A stretch of 64,000 nucleotides of DNA from Bacteroides zoogleoformans (lineage in GTDB: Bacteria; Bacteroidota; Bacteroidia; Bacteroidales; Bacteroidaceae): positions 2,769,001-2,833,000 of the forward strand of contig NZ_CP027231.1 in NCBI RefSeq assembly GCF_002998435.1, written 5' to 3'. A program made the position numbers and the translations under genes. Positions 8,018 through 16,066 of the stretch are shown one piece after another. The number at the start of each line of letters is the position of its first letter. The first letter of the stretch is position 1. The notes under the pieces were generated by a model. The model saw nothing but the letters and a program-made list of their open reading frames with translations. It had not been told where the DNA came from and did no database searches.

Positions 8018-10393
8018 ATGAAAAGAAAATTTATTCTAACTTCTGTATGGCTGCTCTGCTTGTGTTGCCTGTCTTATGCAAAAGCACAAACAGGAAGTGG
8101 CGTAGAAAAAAAACAAAGAGATTTCACCGTCGGAGCAAAGACTTTTCTCTTGGACGGAAAACCTTTTGTGGTTAAAGCGGCCGAATTGCACTACCCTCGT
8201 ATTCCAAAACCGTATTGGGATCAGCGTATCAAATTGTGCAAAGCTTTGGGCATGAATACAGTCTGCCTTTATGTCTTCTGGAATTCCCACGAATCTCGTC
8301 CCGGTGAATTCGATTTTACCGGTCAAAACGATTTGGCGGAATTTTGTCGTCTGTGCCGGCAGAATGATATGTATGTCATTCTCCGTCCCGGCCCGTATGT
8401 TTGTGCCGAATGGGAAATGGGCGGATTGCCTTGGTGGTTGCTGAAAAAGAAGGATATCCGTCTGCGTGAGTCCGACCCCTACTTCATCGAACGAGTGGAG
8501 ATCTTTGAAAAAGCTGTTGCCGGACAAGTAGCGGGGTTGACCATACAGAATGGCGGTCCTATCATCATGGTGCAAGTGGAAAATGAATATGGCTCTTACG
8601 GAGAGGACAAAGGCTACGTGGCACAGATACGCGATATCGTACGTGCCAATTATCCGGGCACTACTTTGTTTCAATGCGACTGGGCGTCGAACTTCACCAA
8701 GAACGGTCTGCCCGATTTGGTTTGGACGATGAACTTCGGCACCGGGGCCAATATCGATCAACAATTCGCACCGCTGCAAAAGCTCCGCCCGGACAGTCCG
8801 TTGATGTGTTCCGAGTTCTGGAGCGGCTGGTTCGATAAGTGGGGAGCGCATCATGAAACGCGTCCGGCTGCCGACATGATTAAGGGGATTGACGAGATGC
8901 TTTCCAAGAATATCTCATTCAGCCTTTATATGACACATGGAGGAACTAATTGGGGACATTGGGCGGGAGCTAATTCTCCGGGATTTGCGCCCGACGTAAC
9001 TTCTTACGATTATGACGCCCCTATCAGCGAATCGGGACAAACCACTCCCAAATATTGGGAGTTGAGGAAAGTAATGGAGAAATATATGGAGGGCAAGAAG
9101 CAAGCCGACGTGCCTGCCCTCATCAAACCCATCAGCATCCCTGCTTTCCGGTTTACGGAGATGGCACCGTTGTTTCAGAATCTTCCCGCTTCCAAGAAAG
9201 ACCATGACATCCGCACCATGGAAGAATACGACCAAGGCTTCGGAAGCATCCTCTATCGCACGGTTCTGCCCGAGATGAAGTCTGCTTTCAGGCTGACGGT
9301 GAATGAAGTCCATGACTATGCCCGGATCTTTCTGGATGGTAGATACATCGGGAAACTCGACCGCAGAAATGGCGAAAAGCAACTGACGCTTCCTACTTGC
9401 AGTAAAGACGCCCGGCTCGATATCTTGGTCGAGGCCATGGGGCGTATCAACTTCGGGCGTGCCATCAAAGATTTCAAAGGCATTACGGAAAGTGTGGAGC
9501 TTACCATGGATGTAGATGGGCGACCGTTCACGTGCAACCTGAAAGATTGGGAGATTTTCAATCTTGAAGATACCTATGAATTCTATAAGAACATGAAGTT
9601 TCAGCCCATCCGTTCGTTGGAAGACGAACTTGACCGGCGCATTCCCGGCTGTTATCGAGCTACTTTCAACGTAAGGAAGCCGAGTGATACTTTCTTGAAT
9701 TTCGAGACTTGGGGCAAAGGGCTGGTATATGTCAACGGTCACGCTTTGGGCCGAATCTGGGAAATCGGTCCGCAGCAGACACTCTATGTGCCGGGCTGCT
9801 GGCTGAAGAAAGGAGAGAACGAAATACTGGTATTCGATGTCGTGGGGCCTCGTGAGGCGAAGTCCGAAGGTCTTAAGCAACCCCTTCTGGATCAGTTGCT
9901 CGTAAACAAGCCGCTTATCCATCGAAACGCGGGCGAAGAATTGGATTTAACGGGAGAAAAAGCTGTGCTGACTGCCGCTTTCAAACCCGGCAACGGATGG
10001 CAGGAGTTTAGATTTCAACAACCGGTCAAGGGGCGATATATCTGCCTGGAGGCCTTGAGTGCCCATGACGGAAAGGAGCTGGCATGTGTGGCCGAAATGT
10101 ATCTTTTAGATGCCGGAGGAGAACGTCTTTCGCGCGAGCCGTGGATTGTGAGATACGCCGATAGCGAAGACGTTTCTCGCGTCAACTGTTCGGCAGATAA
10201 GATTTTCGATTTGCAGGAGTCCACTTATTGGAGCACGATAAAAGGTGCGGAATATCCTCATGGCATCGTGATAGACTTGGGCGATACGCATACGCTGACC
10301 GGTATTCAATATCTTCCCAGAATGGAAAGCGAGGTTCCGGGTGGCATCAAAGATTTTAGAGTGTACGTAAAAGAACAGGCGTTTACATACTGA
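8018..10393 (+). CDS. Secreted GH35 beta-galactosidase with C-terminal discoidin-like domain
   Basis: This 791-residue protein has a signal peptide ending near AKAQ (residue 24), so it is exported. A GH35 TIM barrel spans roughly residues 35-350. The acid/base Glu lies in VQVENEYGSYG (about 188-190) and the nucleophile is E266 in SEFWSGWFD. Beta-sandwich domains follow (about 400-640), and the last 130 residues resemble an F5/8 type C carbohydrate-binding domain. The ATG at 8018 was preferred over the in-frame TTG at 7994 because it leads straight into the signal peptide. GH35 enzymes release terminal beta-galactose; the natural glycan is unknown. No SusC/SusD pair is adjacent, so the gene is an orphan rather than part of a utilisation locus. 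It is convergent with uxuA across a shared terminator. Confidence 0.93.
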   Translation: MKRKFILTSVWLLCLCCLSYAKAQTGSGVEKKQRDFTVGAKTFLLDGKPFVVKAAELHYPRIPKPYWDQRIKLCKALGMNTVCLYVFWNSHESRPGEFDFTGQNDLAEFCRLCRQNDMYVILRPGPYVCAEWEMGGLPWWLLKKKDIRLRESDPYFIERVEIFEKAVAGQVAGLTIQNGGPIIMVQVENEYGSYGEDKGYVAQIRDIVRANYPGTTLFQCDWASNFTKNGLPDLVWTMNFGTGANIDQQFAPLQKLRPDSPLMCSEFWSGWFDKWGAHHETRPAADMIKGIDEMLSKNISFSLYMTHGGTNWGHWAGANSPGFAPDVTSYDYDAPISESGQTTPKYWELRKVMEKYMEGKKQADVPALIKPISIPAFRFTEMAPLFQNLPASKKDHDIRTMEEYDQGFGSILYRTVLPEMKSAFRLTVNEVHDYARIFLDGRYIGKLDRRNGEKQLTLPTCSKDARLDILVEAMGRINFGRAIKDFKGITESVELTMDVDGRPFTCNLKDWEIFNLEDTYEFYKNMKFQPIRSLEDELDRRIPGCYRATFNVRKPSDTFLNFETWGKGLVYVNGHALGRIWEIGPQQTLYVPGCWLKKGENEILVFDVVGPREAKSEGLKQPLLDQLLVNKPLIHRNAGEELDLTGEKAVLTAAFKPGNGWQEFRFQQPVKGRYICLEALSAHDGKELACVAEMYLLDAGGERLSREPWIVRYADSEDVSRVNCSADKIFDLQESTYWSTIKGAEYPHGIVIDLGDTHTLTGIQYLPRMESEVPGGIKDFRVYVKEQAFTY

Positions 10394-10410
10394 AATCGCA
10401 GTGACAGTCA

Positions 10411-10454
10411 AACGAAAAGGAGCTTGTTCCGCAACGAGGACAAGCTCCTTTTCG
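10411..10454. terminator. Bidirectional terminator between GH35 gene and uxuA
   Basis: A perfect 16-bp stem (10411-10426 with 10439-10454) closes a 12-base loop between two convergent stop codons. A4 and T4 tracts lie within the arms. Confidence 0.85.
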
Positions 10455-10455
10455 T

Positions 10456-11634
10456 TTATTTTCCGTTTTTCAACTCATCATCCACCACAGCCATCATTCC
10501 TTCTACCTGCGCCAATGCCAGCATGCGGCCGTGAAACGAATAGCCGGCGTTGTATCCCTTGTCTTCATCGCCCAGCATCATGCGTCCGTGATCCACGCGC
10601 ATGGGAAGTCCGGGGTTTTCTCTCTCGAAGATGCGGATGAGGTCGATGAGATGCCCTCGGCCTTCGAGGTGGGAACTCTCGATGAAGTTTCCGCCCGGCA
10701 TGGCTTTCGTGCTGCGCAGGTGCACGAAATGCGTGCGTTTGGCAAACTTCTGTGCCAGTTTGCGGGTGTCGTTCTGTTCGCCTGCGCTCAGAGAGCCGGC
10801 ACAGAAGGTCAGTCCGTTGTGAGGATTATCCACCGCATTCAGGAACCAGTCGATGTCTTGTTCGTCTGTCACGATGCGCGGCAAGCCCAACACCTGAAAA
10901 GGAGGATCATCGGGATGTACGCACATGTTTATGCCATACTCCTCGCACACCGGCATCACGGCCGAAAGGAAATAGCGCATGTTCTCGCGCAAGGACGTGC
11001 GGTCAATTCCCTCGTAAAGTGCCAGCAGGCGTCTGAAGATAGCCACCGGATTCTTGTCTCCCTCTTTGATGTTGCCGTTTACGAAGCCCTGCGTTTTTAC
11101 AATGATGGCATCGACCAGCTCGTCCTTCTCTGTTTCTGTTATTACCTTGTCCAGCTCTTCCACTTTCCTCAACTCTTCCGCAGAGTAATCGGCTTCAGCG
11201 CCTTTCCGCTCCAATATCTTCAAGTCGAAATAGGCAAAACGGATTTTGTCGAAATAGAGAGACGAAGCGCCATCCTCCCAAGGGTACTGCAAGTCTGTAC
11301 GAATCCAATCAATCACCGGCATGAAGTTGTAACAGACTGTCTTTATTCCTGCTTTTCCCAGATTGGCAAGGCTGGCTTTGTAGTTTTCTATCAAGGCATC
11401 GCGCCCGGCTCCTGCATATTTTATCGGCTCGCTGACCGGCAGGCTTTCTACCACAGACCAGTGCAGACCGAAAGACTCGATATATGTCTTCAGGTCTTCA
11501 ATTGCTTCCAATGTCCAGACCTCACCATTAGGAACCTCATGTAAGGCAGTGACAATGCCTTCTACGCCTATTTGGCGCAACATGGCAAGTGTGATTTTAT
11601 CTTTCTTGCCGAACCATCTCCAAGTTTTTTCCAT
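10456..11634 (-). CDS. uxuA: Mannonate dehydratase
   Basis: The 392-residue protein matches UxuA, which converts D-mannonate to 2-keto-3-deoxygluconate in glucuronate breakdown in the cytoplasm. Diagnostic segments are MEKTWRWFGKKDKITL at the N-terminus, CYNFMPVIDWIRTDL near residues 100-114, NMCVHPDDPPFQVLGLPRI, and the C-terminal MRVDHGRMMLGD and YNAGYSFHGRML. Conserved His, Asp and Cys in these blocks bind Mn/Fe in the family. No uxuB or uxaC is adjacent, so the rest of the pathway must lie elsewhere. A -7 box TACTTTTG lies at 11700-11693. Upstream is the 11-bp repeat array at 11880-11989. Confidence 0.95.
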   Translation of the reverse strand: MEKTWRWFGKKDKITLAMLRQIGVEGIVTALHEVPNGEVWTLEAIEDLKTYIESFGLHWSVVESLPVSEPIKYAGAGRDALIENYKASLANLGKAGIKTVCYNFMPVIDWIRTDLQYPWEDGASSLYFDKIRFAYFDLKILERKGAEADYSAEELRKVEELDKVITETEKDELVDAIIVKTQGFVNGNIKEGDKNPVAIFRRLLALYEGIDRTSLRENMRYFLSAVMPVCEEYGINMCVHPDDPPFQVLGLPRIVTDEQDIDWFLNAVDNPHNGLTFCAGSLSAGEQNDTRKLAQKFAKRTHFVHLRSTKAMPGGNFIESSHLEGRGHLIDLIRIFERENPGLPMRVDHGRMMLGDEDKGYNAGYSFHGRMLALAQVEGMMAVVDDELKNGK

Positions 11635-11692
11635 TTTTTATAATTCTTGTCTATACGCTGCTTTAATTATTTTGCGGTCTGCAAATATCATT

Positions 11693-11700
11693 CAAAAGTA
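11693..11700 (-). promoter_or_regulatory. Bacteroides -7 box for uxuA
   Basis: TACTTTTG on the minus strand (11700-11693) fits TAnnTTTG about 60 bases upstream of the uxuA ATG. Confidence 0.45.
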
Positions 11701-11879
11701 ATAAAAAGAATCTGTATCGGTGCGGTTTTAAAGAAGAAAAATGTGATTGTGTTGCATTTTGAAGAATATTGACAAACAGTTGGGGCATCCTTCGGTTGAA
11801 GGAATGAAAAGCATCAGCGAGCAACTGAGGCAAATCATTGTGGCAAAGGATTGATACCGTTGAAATCAGGAAAAGTTTC

Positions 11880-11989
11880 CTCCGCATCATCTCCGCATCT
11901 CCTCCGTATCCGCTCCGTATCTCCTCCGTATCTCCTCCGTATCATCTCCGTATCATCTCCGTATCACCTCCGTATAATCTCCGCTCACA
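11880..11989. repeat. 11-bp tandem repeat array, consensus CTCCGYATCNN
   Basis: Nine units of exactly 11 bases run from 11880 to 11978, beginning CTCCGCATCAT, CTCCGCATCTC and CTCCGTATCCG. A degenerate tenth unit follows. CTCCG is invariant and the last two bases vary. Immediately after, several CGGAG (inverted) copies occur at 11996-12026. The array fills a 577-base gap between uxuA and the unknown gene ending at 12212. The same 11-bp unit recurs at 41532-41619. Confidence 0.9.
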
Positions 11990-12211
11990 TGGCTACGGAG
12001 CGGAGGTGGAGCGGACACGGCGGAGACACGCCGCTGTCACGCCTCATATGTTTTCTTTACTTTTTATGAAAAGGCGATACCGGCACTTTGTTTTTAATGC
12101 GTTTTTTTTGAGCCGGTACAATTTTGGCTAAAACATTTCGGTATTTTCGCAGGTTTTTTTGCCCCCACTCGTGACGTTGTCGGAGATCAAATTATATAAG
12201 GTACGGAGGCG

Positions 12212-13798
12212 TTACCCCGCGATATGCACATATTCCTTATAGGCCTGGATGTAATGGCTGTAGTTCTTCAGCAAACTTGCGGAGCTGATGTGCGTTTTGA
12301 ACACGCTCAACAAAAACAAGGCATATTTCCACTTGTCGCCGCCTTTCTGCTGGTGGTAGTAGAAGAAAACGCCGTAGATGATGCTGTTATGGTTTTTCGG
12401 CATCGTCAGTTTCTGCTTATGCCCGGGGGGCTGCTTGCCTTGCAGAAAAGCCATGAAATCTTCTTCGAGCTGCTTCACGCAGAGAGGATCCATCAAGAAT
12501 CTGCCATGATTGTTCTTTTGCTCGCATAGGAAATGGAGCATGCGGTGTATCTCAATCGGGTCGGGGGCGGAGGGGGGCATGTCGTCGGCGGGCACAAGGG
12601 AGAACTCTTTCTCGGGCATCAACGGACGATAGACGGCCGGATAGTGTCGCTCGTAGATGGCCAGCATGTGGATAAGGCCGCTCTTCAGCCGGCGGGGGAT
12701 GCTGCCGGTGGGCCACTCTTCGGGCAGAAGAAACGTCAGGCACTTTTCGCGCAACTTTACCTTTATCCAATGCACAGCCCCGCGTGCCTCGCTGTAGCGC
12801 AAGTGGTCGGCATACTCGCCGTCGAAGAGGGCGCACGTCTGTCCGTCGCACCAGGCGGCGGAAGAGAGTGAGGCATAGGGATGGGGCGCTTTGAGTGAAA
12901 GTTCCTTATAGAGGAAAAAAAGAAAATTCTCCAATGCGCCAATGGCGGAGCACACGCAGGTGCGGTAGGGGGAGTGGACGGGCAGCTCTTGCCAAAGCCG
13001 CGGCAGCATGCGGTACAGGCGCGACGCTTCGGGGATGACAGCCCTTGCGCCGGCGGCCGAAGGCTCTTCCTGCAGGGCGATGAAGCGTTTCACCCGGTTC
13101 ACGGCACGGCAGGCCTCGTAAGTGGGGGCGGTGCAGATGCAAGGGACATCGGGCGCATCCGACGAATGGGAGAGGCGGGAGGCAAAGGGCAGATGGCGAT
13201 AGTCGGGATAGTCGTCCGGCCCCAGCAAATAGCCGAAGGTGCTTATCAACTCGATATAGAGCGAAATCATGGCCCGGCAGAGTGGTTGAAGCCACCATGC
13301 CGAGGGGGCGGCACGGTAGGCGTCGTCCGTCAGCTCGCAGATGGAATAAACCTCTCCGAGCACATCGCAAAGCAGCAAGGAGGCGTCGAGGTCGCATCGG
13401 AGCGCTTCTATGCGTTTTCGCAGCAGTAGCTTCAGCCAGCAGGCCTCGCCATTCAACAAGGCGGTGTAGAGCGTGAGATGAGGAGTGGCGCAGGCGTTGT
13501 CGGAGGCGGGAGGCATGGGATTTTCCACCTCGGTGGGAGGCAGGCAGCTGAGTACGGTCGTGTCGTCCGGTGCGCGAAATCCGCAGGCCGCATTGTCGTC
13601 TGCCGAGAACGCGGGCAGGTCTGCCTGCCAGCTTGCCGCCAAGTTCCTTAACAAATGTTCCACGGCATCTGCCTCGGCCGGCAAATGCTTCAATAAGCGG
13701 AGCGCTGCCTGCCATTTTTCAGGATTGCCTATGGCTTCTTTCAGGCAAAGGGGAGAGAGCGGCCCTCTGAAAATGGCAACTGTGATGGGAGTATACAT
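12212..13798 (-). CDS. Unknown 528-residue protein next to the fimbrial recombinase
   Basis: I do not recognise a family. The protein lacks a signal peptide and clear membrane segments, so it is probably cytoplasmic. It is rich in Ala, Leu, Cys and Pro, largely helical in appearance, with a Pro/Ser-rich segment near residues 85-105. The C-terminal 80 residues look most ordered: KLTMPKNHNSIIYGVFFYYH, then WKYALFLLSVFKTHI and a Tyr-rich tail. This resembles a small helical domain next to a Pro/Gln linker. The gene is very GC-rich (43 of 60 bases in the line at 13021). It is divergent from the tyrosine recombinase with a 199-base gap, and the pairing suggests it belongs to the accessory fimbrial block. 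Confidence 0.7.
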   Translation of the reverse strand: MYTPITVAIFRGPLSPLCLKEAIGNPEKWQAALRLLKHLPAEADAVEHLLRNLAASWQADLPAFSADDNAACGFRAPDDTTVLSCLPPTEVENPMPPASDNACATPHLTLYTALLNGEACWLKLLLRKRIEALRCDLDASLLLCDVLGEVYSICELTDDAYRAAPSAWWLQPLCRAMISLYIELISTFGYLLGPDDYPDYRHLPFASRLSHSSDAPDVPCICTAPTYEACRAVNRVKRFIALQEEPSAAGARAVIPEASRLYRMLPRLWQELPVHSPYRTCVCSAIGALENFLFFLYKELSLKAPHPYASLSSAAWCDGQTCALFDGEYADHLRYSEARGAVHWIKVKLREKCLTFLLPEEWPTGSIPRRLKSGLIHMLAIYERHYPAVYRPLMPEKEFSLVPADDMPPSAPDPIEIHRMLHFLCEQKNNHGRFLMDPLCVKQLEEDFMAFLQGKQPPGHKQKLTMPKNHNSIIYGVFFYYHQQKGGDKWKYALFLLSVFKTHISSASLLKNYSHYIQAYKEYVHIAG

Positions 13799-13843
13799 CG
13801 GTTTACGACACTGAAATGTTTTAAGGTTATCGAATCATCATCG

Positions 13844-13912
13844 TTTTTGCTCCTCACGGGGCTGTCACTGTGGGGAAGTGTTGACGGCGACACCTCGGGC
13901 GAGGAACAAAAA
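13844..13912. promoter_or_regulatory. 12-bp inverted repeat in the recombinase upstream region
   Basis: TTTTTGCTCCTC (13844-13855) and GAGGAACAAAAA (13901-13912) are inverted repeats with one mismatch, separated by 45 bases. They lie between two divergent genes, so an operator or hairpin is possible. Function is not established. Confidence 0.3.
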
Positions 13913-13997
13913 AAGGCTGGCAAAAATAAGAAAATAGCGGTGGATTATAAACCGGAATATTAGTGTTAATTATTTTTAACCATAAGTCTCGTTTCCC

Positions 13998-14969
13998 ATG
14001 ACTATTTTTGATAATCCTATTATAAACATTTATTCATCAATAAAAATGAAAGAGAGAAATTTACTGAGCTTTATGGAGGATGTCGTCCGACAACTTCAGT
14101 CCGAGGGCCGCTATGGAACAGCCCATGTGTATCATTGTACGCTGCGTCGCATCCGTCAGTTCGCAGGCAGCCGGTCTTATTTCCCGTTTCGCTGCATCAC
14201 CCGCACTTGGCTGAAAGCCTTTGCAGAGCATCTGTATGCGCAGGGCATGCGCTTCAACAGCGTTTCCACCTATATGCGCATGTTGCGCGCCACCTACAAC
14301 CGGGCAGCCATGCAAGGGCTTATCAAGCCCGACCCACTGCTGTTTCGCGGGATGCACACGGGTGTGGAAGCGGGAAACAGCCGTGCCTTGCCGGCCGAGG
14401 CGATACGTCGCATCCTCCTGCCGGAGCATAAACTTCCCGAACGATTGGAAAAGGCCCGTTGCTGCTTTTCCATGTTGTTTCTGCTACGCGGGCTCAGCTT
14501 TGCCGACTTGGCCTACATGCGCAAAAGCGATCTGCAAGACAATCTGCTTTGTTATCATCGTCGCAAAACGGGGCGTCGCCTTTGTGTAGAGGTGGTGCCT
14601 GAAGCTTTGGCCCTCCTTGAGAGGTATACTTCGGATGCCGGCAACGTCCCGGGGCTTTTCCCCTTTGTGCGCGAACAGGGCGAAGCGGGCTACCGGCAAT
14701 ACCGAAACGCCCTTCGCTGTTTCAACCGCCGGCTGGGCGAACTTGCACGCTATTTGGGCTTGGACGTTAGCTTGAGTTCCTATTGCGCCCGCCACAGCTG
14801 GGCCACAATCGCCAATTTCAGCCACTACGACAAGGAGTTGATAAGCAATGCTTTGGGACATTCTTCTGTGCGCGTGACAGAGACTTATTTCAGGCAGTTT
14901 CATGATGAAGAGATTCATCGGATGAATAGGGAAATCCTTGCCGGGTTGCTTTCTTCTTCTTCTTCTTGA
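13998..14969 (+). CDS. Tyrosine site-specific recombinase, probable pilus promoter invertase
   Basis: The 323-residue protein has an N-terminal SAM-like core-binding domain (about residues 22-120) and a C-terminal catalytic domain. Catalytic positions are visible: Arg in FLLRGLSFADL, Lys in HRRKTGRR, R265 in YCARHSWAT, H288 in ALGHSSVRV, and nucleophile Y297. The usual first His of the HxxR box is Tyr here. The protein resembles the chromosomal Tsr-type recombinases of Bacteroides that invert promoters of surface-structure operons. It ends in a run of five Ser. An alternative start at 14046 would shorten it by 16 residues. Its stop is 51 bases left of the inverted repeats at 15021-15332, making it the obvious enzyme for that switch (inference). 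Confidence 0.92.
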   Translation: MTIFDNPIINIYSSIKMKERNLLSFMEDVVRQLQSEGRYGTAHVYHCTLRRIRQFAGSRSYFPFRCITRTWLKAFAEHLYAQGMRFNSVSTYMRMLRATYNRAAMQGLIKPDPLLFRGMHTGVEAGNSRALPAEAIRRILLPEHKLPERLEKARCCFSMLFLLRGLSFADLAYMRKSDLQDNLLCYHRRKTGRRLCVEVVPEALALLERYTSDAGNVPGLFPFVREQGEAGYRQYRNALRCFNRRLGELARYLGLDVSLSSYCARHSWATIANFSHYDKELISNALGHSSVRVTETYFRQFHDEEIHRMNREILAGLLSSSSS

Positions 14970-15020
14970 GTTCCCGAGTATCGGATATAAACCGACAAGT
15001 TGATAAATGACAAAAAAAAT

Positions 15021-15045
15021 GACTGTTACTTTGTAGGTAACAGAC
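15021..15045 (+). repeat. Left inverted repeat (recombination site)
   Basis: The site has 9-base arms GACTGTTAC and GTAACAGAC around the 7-base core TTTGTAG. The outer arm has one mismatch (A at 15022) from perfect dyad symmetry. Arm-core-arm is the standard layout of a tyrosine recombinase crossover site. Confidence 0.88.
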
Positions 15046-15060
15046 ACCTTTTTGATTTTG

Positions 15061-15092
15061 CAAATGTAAGTATTATTTGTATATAAACCAAA
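15061..15092 (-). promoter_or_regulatory. Invertible promoter, presently in the OFF orientation
   Basis: On the minus strand TTTG (15092-15089), 20 bases and TACATTTG (15068-15061) match the Bacteroides consensus at every fixed base. In this assembly it fires toward the 3' end of the recombinase gene, antisense to it, and away from the fimbrial genes. Confidence 0.82.
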
Positions 15093-15307
15093 TATTTTCC
15101 TTTTTTTCTGCATTTTCATAAAAAAAAAAATAAAATCTCTCTCTATATATACTCTTTTTTCTTTGAAAAGAGGGTGTAACATAGCATTCCGTACCTTCCC
15201 ATTGCCAAAGAGTTTCACTCATATTTTAAAGTACGGATAGATGTTTTTTGCATTCGGTTCACGAAAAAATGTGCTTCAAAGAAATCTCACAGGCTTTTTG
15301 TGATATT

Positions 15308-15332
15308 GTCTGTTACCTACAAAGTAACAGAC
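15308..15332 (-). repeat. Right inverted repeat (recombination site)
   Basis: The site reads GTCTGTTAC, core CTACAAA, GTAACAGAC: perfectly symmetric 9-base arms around an asymmetric 7-base core. The core is inverted relative to the left site, so recombination should invert, not excise. Confidence 0.9.
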
Positions 15333-15401
15333 TTGTAAGGAATTAAAGCCCGATATAAGGTTTTTTCTCAATATAAAAGGATCTAACAAAAGAGAACGAA
15401 T

Positions 15402-15959
15402 ATGAATAAATGTTCTTTATTTGGCTTCTTGTTGGGGGGATTGTTCCTTTTTCCCTCATTCGCTTCCGCTCAAAGATATTCCGTGCGCGCCAATCTTTTA
15501 GGGTTTGCCACCACTAATCTCAATGTAGAGGGCGCTATGGCGGTTTCTGCGCACTGGTCGGTTCACGTTCCGCTGCAATACAATCCGTTCAACCTCGGGG
15601 GAGATGCGAAACTGAAGAATTTTACCGTTACTCCGGGTGTCCGCTACTGGCCGGGTGCACCTTTCGGACGAGGATACTTCATCGGCATGCACGGTGTGTT
15701 CTCGTCCTTTAATGCAGGCGGCCTTTTCGGTTACCACAAGCGGAGGTATGAGGGTACTGCCTGGGGGGCGGGCTTTTCTGCCGGTTATGCCCACTCCATA
15801 GGACGCAAATGGAGTATGGAGTACGAACTTGGGGCAGGCGTTGTGCGAGCCGATTGGGAACAATACTGCCGGCGACGGTGCGGCCCTAAACTGGGCGAGG
15901 GTGGAAAGCTATACGTCGTGCCTACCCGCATTTCCGTAAGCCTCGCTTACCTCTTCTGA
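15402..15959 (+). CDS. DUF3575-family outer membrane beta-barrel protein
   Basis: The 185-residue protein has a signal peptide ending near ASAQ (residue 23). Alternating hydrophobic strands follow: YSVRANLLGFATTNLNVEGA, HWSVHVPLQYNPF, and a final RISVSLAYLF whose C-terminal Phe suits a barrel. DUF3575 genes commonly open Bacteroidetes fimbrial operons of the FimA/Mfa type, and this one is first after the invertible promoter. A likely job is an outer-membrane accessory to pilus assembly or anchoring, but none is proved. The next gene follows after 107 bases. Confidence 0.87.
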   Translation: MNKCSLFGFLLGGLFLFPSFASAQRYSVRANLLGFATTNLNVEGAMAVSAHWSVHVPLQYNPFNLGGDAKLKNFTVTPGVRYWPGAPFGRGYFIGMHGVFSSFNAGGLFGYHKRRYEGTAWGAGFSAGYAHSIGRKWSMEYELGAGVVRADWEQYCRRRCGPKLGEGGKLYVVPTRISVSLAYLF

Positions 15960-16066
15960 GGCTTTCGCTTTTTGCTTTTGAAGCGTACGGGCCCGGAACG
16001 AGAATAGAAACACTGATTACAACTCTTTTTTTTATATATATTACTCACTTTTTAAACATTTTAATT

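Larger units (their letters stand above)
15021..15332. mobile_element. Invertible promoter element (phase switch) of the fimbrial operon
   Basis: Two 25-base inverted repeats bound this element; 24 bases match perfectly (15023-15046 against 15330-15307). The DNA between them, about 260 bp, carries a single consensus Bacteroides promoter, which presently reads leftward. Recombination between the repeats would turn the promoter to the right, placing TACATTTG at about 15285-15292, some 105-115 bases before the first fimbrial ATG. Repeats, promoter and recombinase gene are seen directly. That inversion occurs is inferred from known Bacteroides invertible promoters. Confidence 0.88.
14970..15401. 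other. Intergenic region holding the invertible promoter
   Basis: This 432-base gap between the recombinase and the fimbrial operon holds the two inverted repeats and the promoter listed separately. No ORF is credible. It is A/T-rich, with an A11 run at 15120-15130, in sharp contrast to the GC-rich genes on both sides. From 15333 to 15401 lies the fixed untranslated leader of the operon, with no promoter of its own that fits consensus. Confidence 0.8.

Noticed and set aside
11880..11989. CRISPR array
   Set aside because: Units are 11 bases with no unique spacers, and no cas genes are present. It is a simple tandem array.
15030..15060. Second promoter-like signal, TTTG-N19-TGATTTTG, pointing right across the left repeat
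   Set aside because: The -7 element has TG, not TA, and its -33 box is part of the recombination core. It is far weaker than the perfect promoter at 15092-15061, so it was not called.
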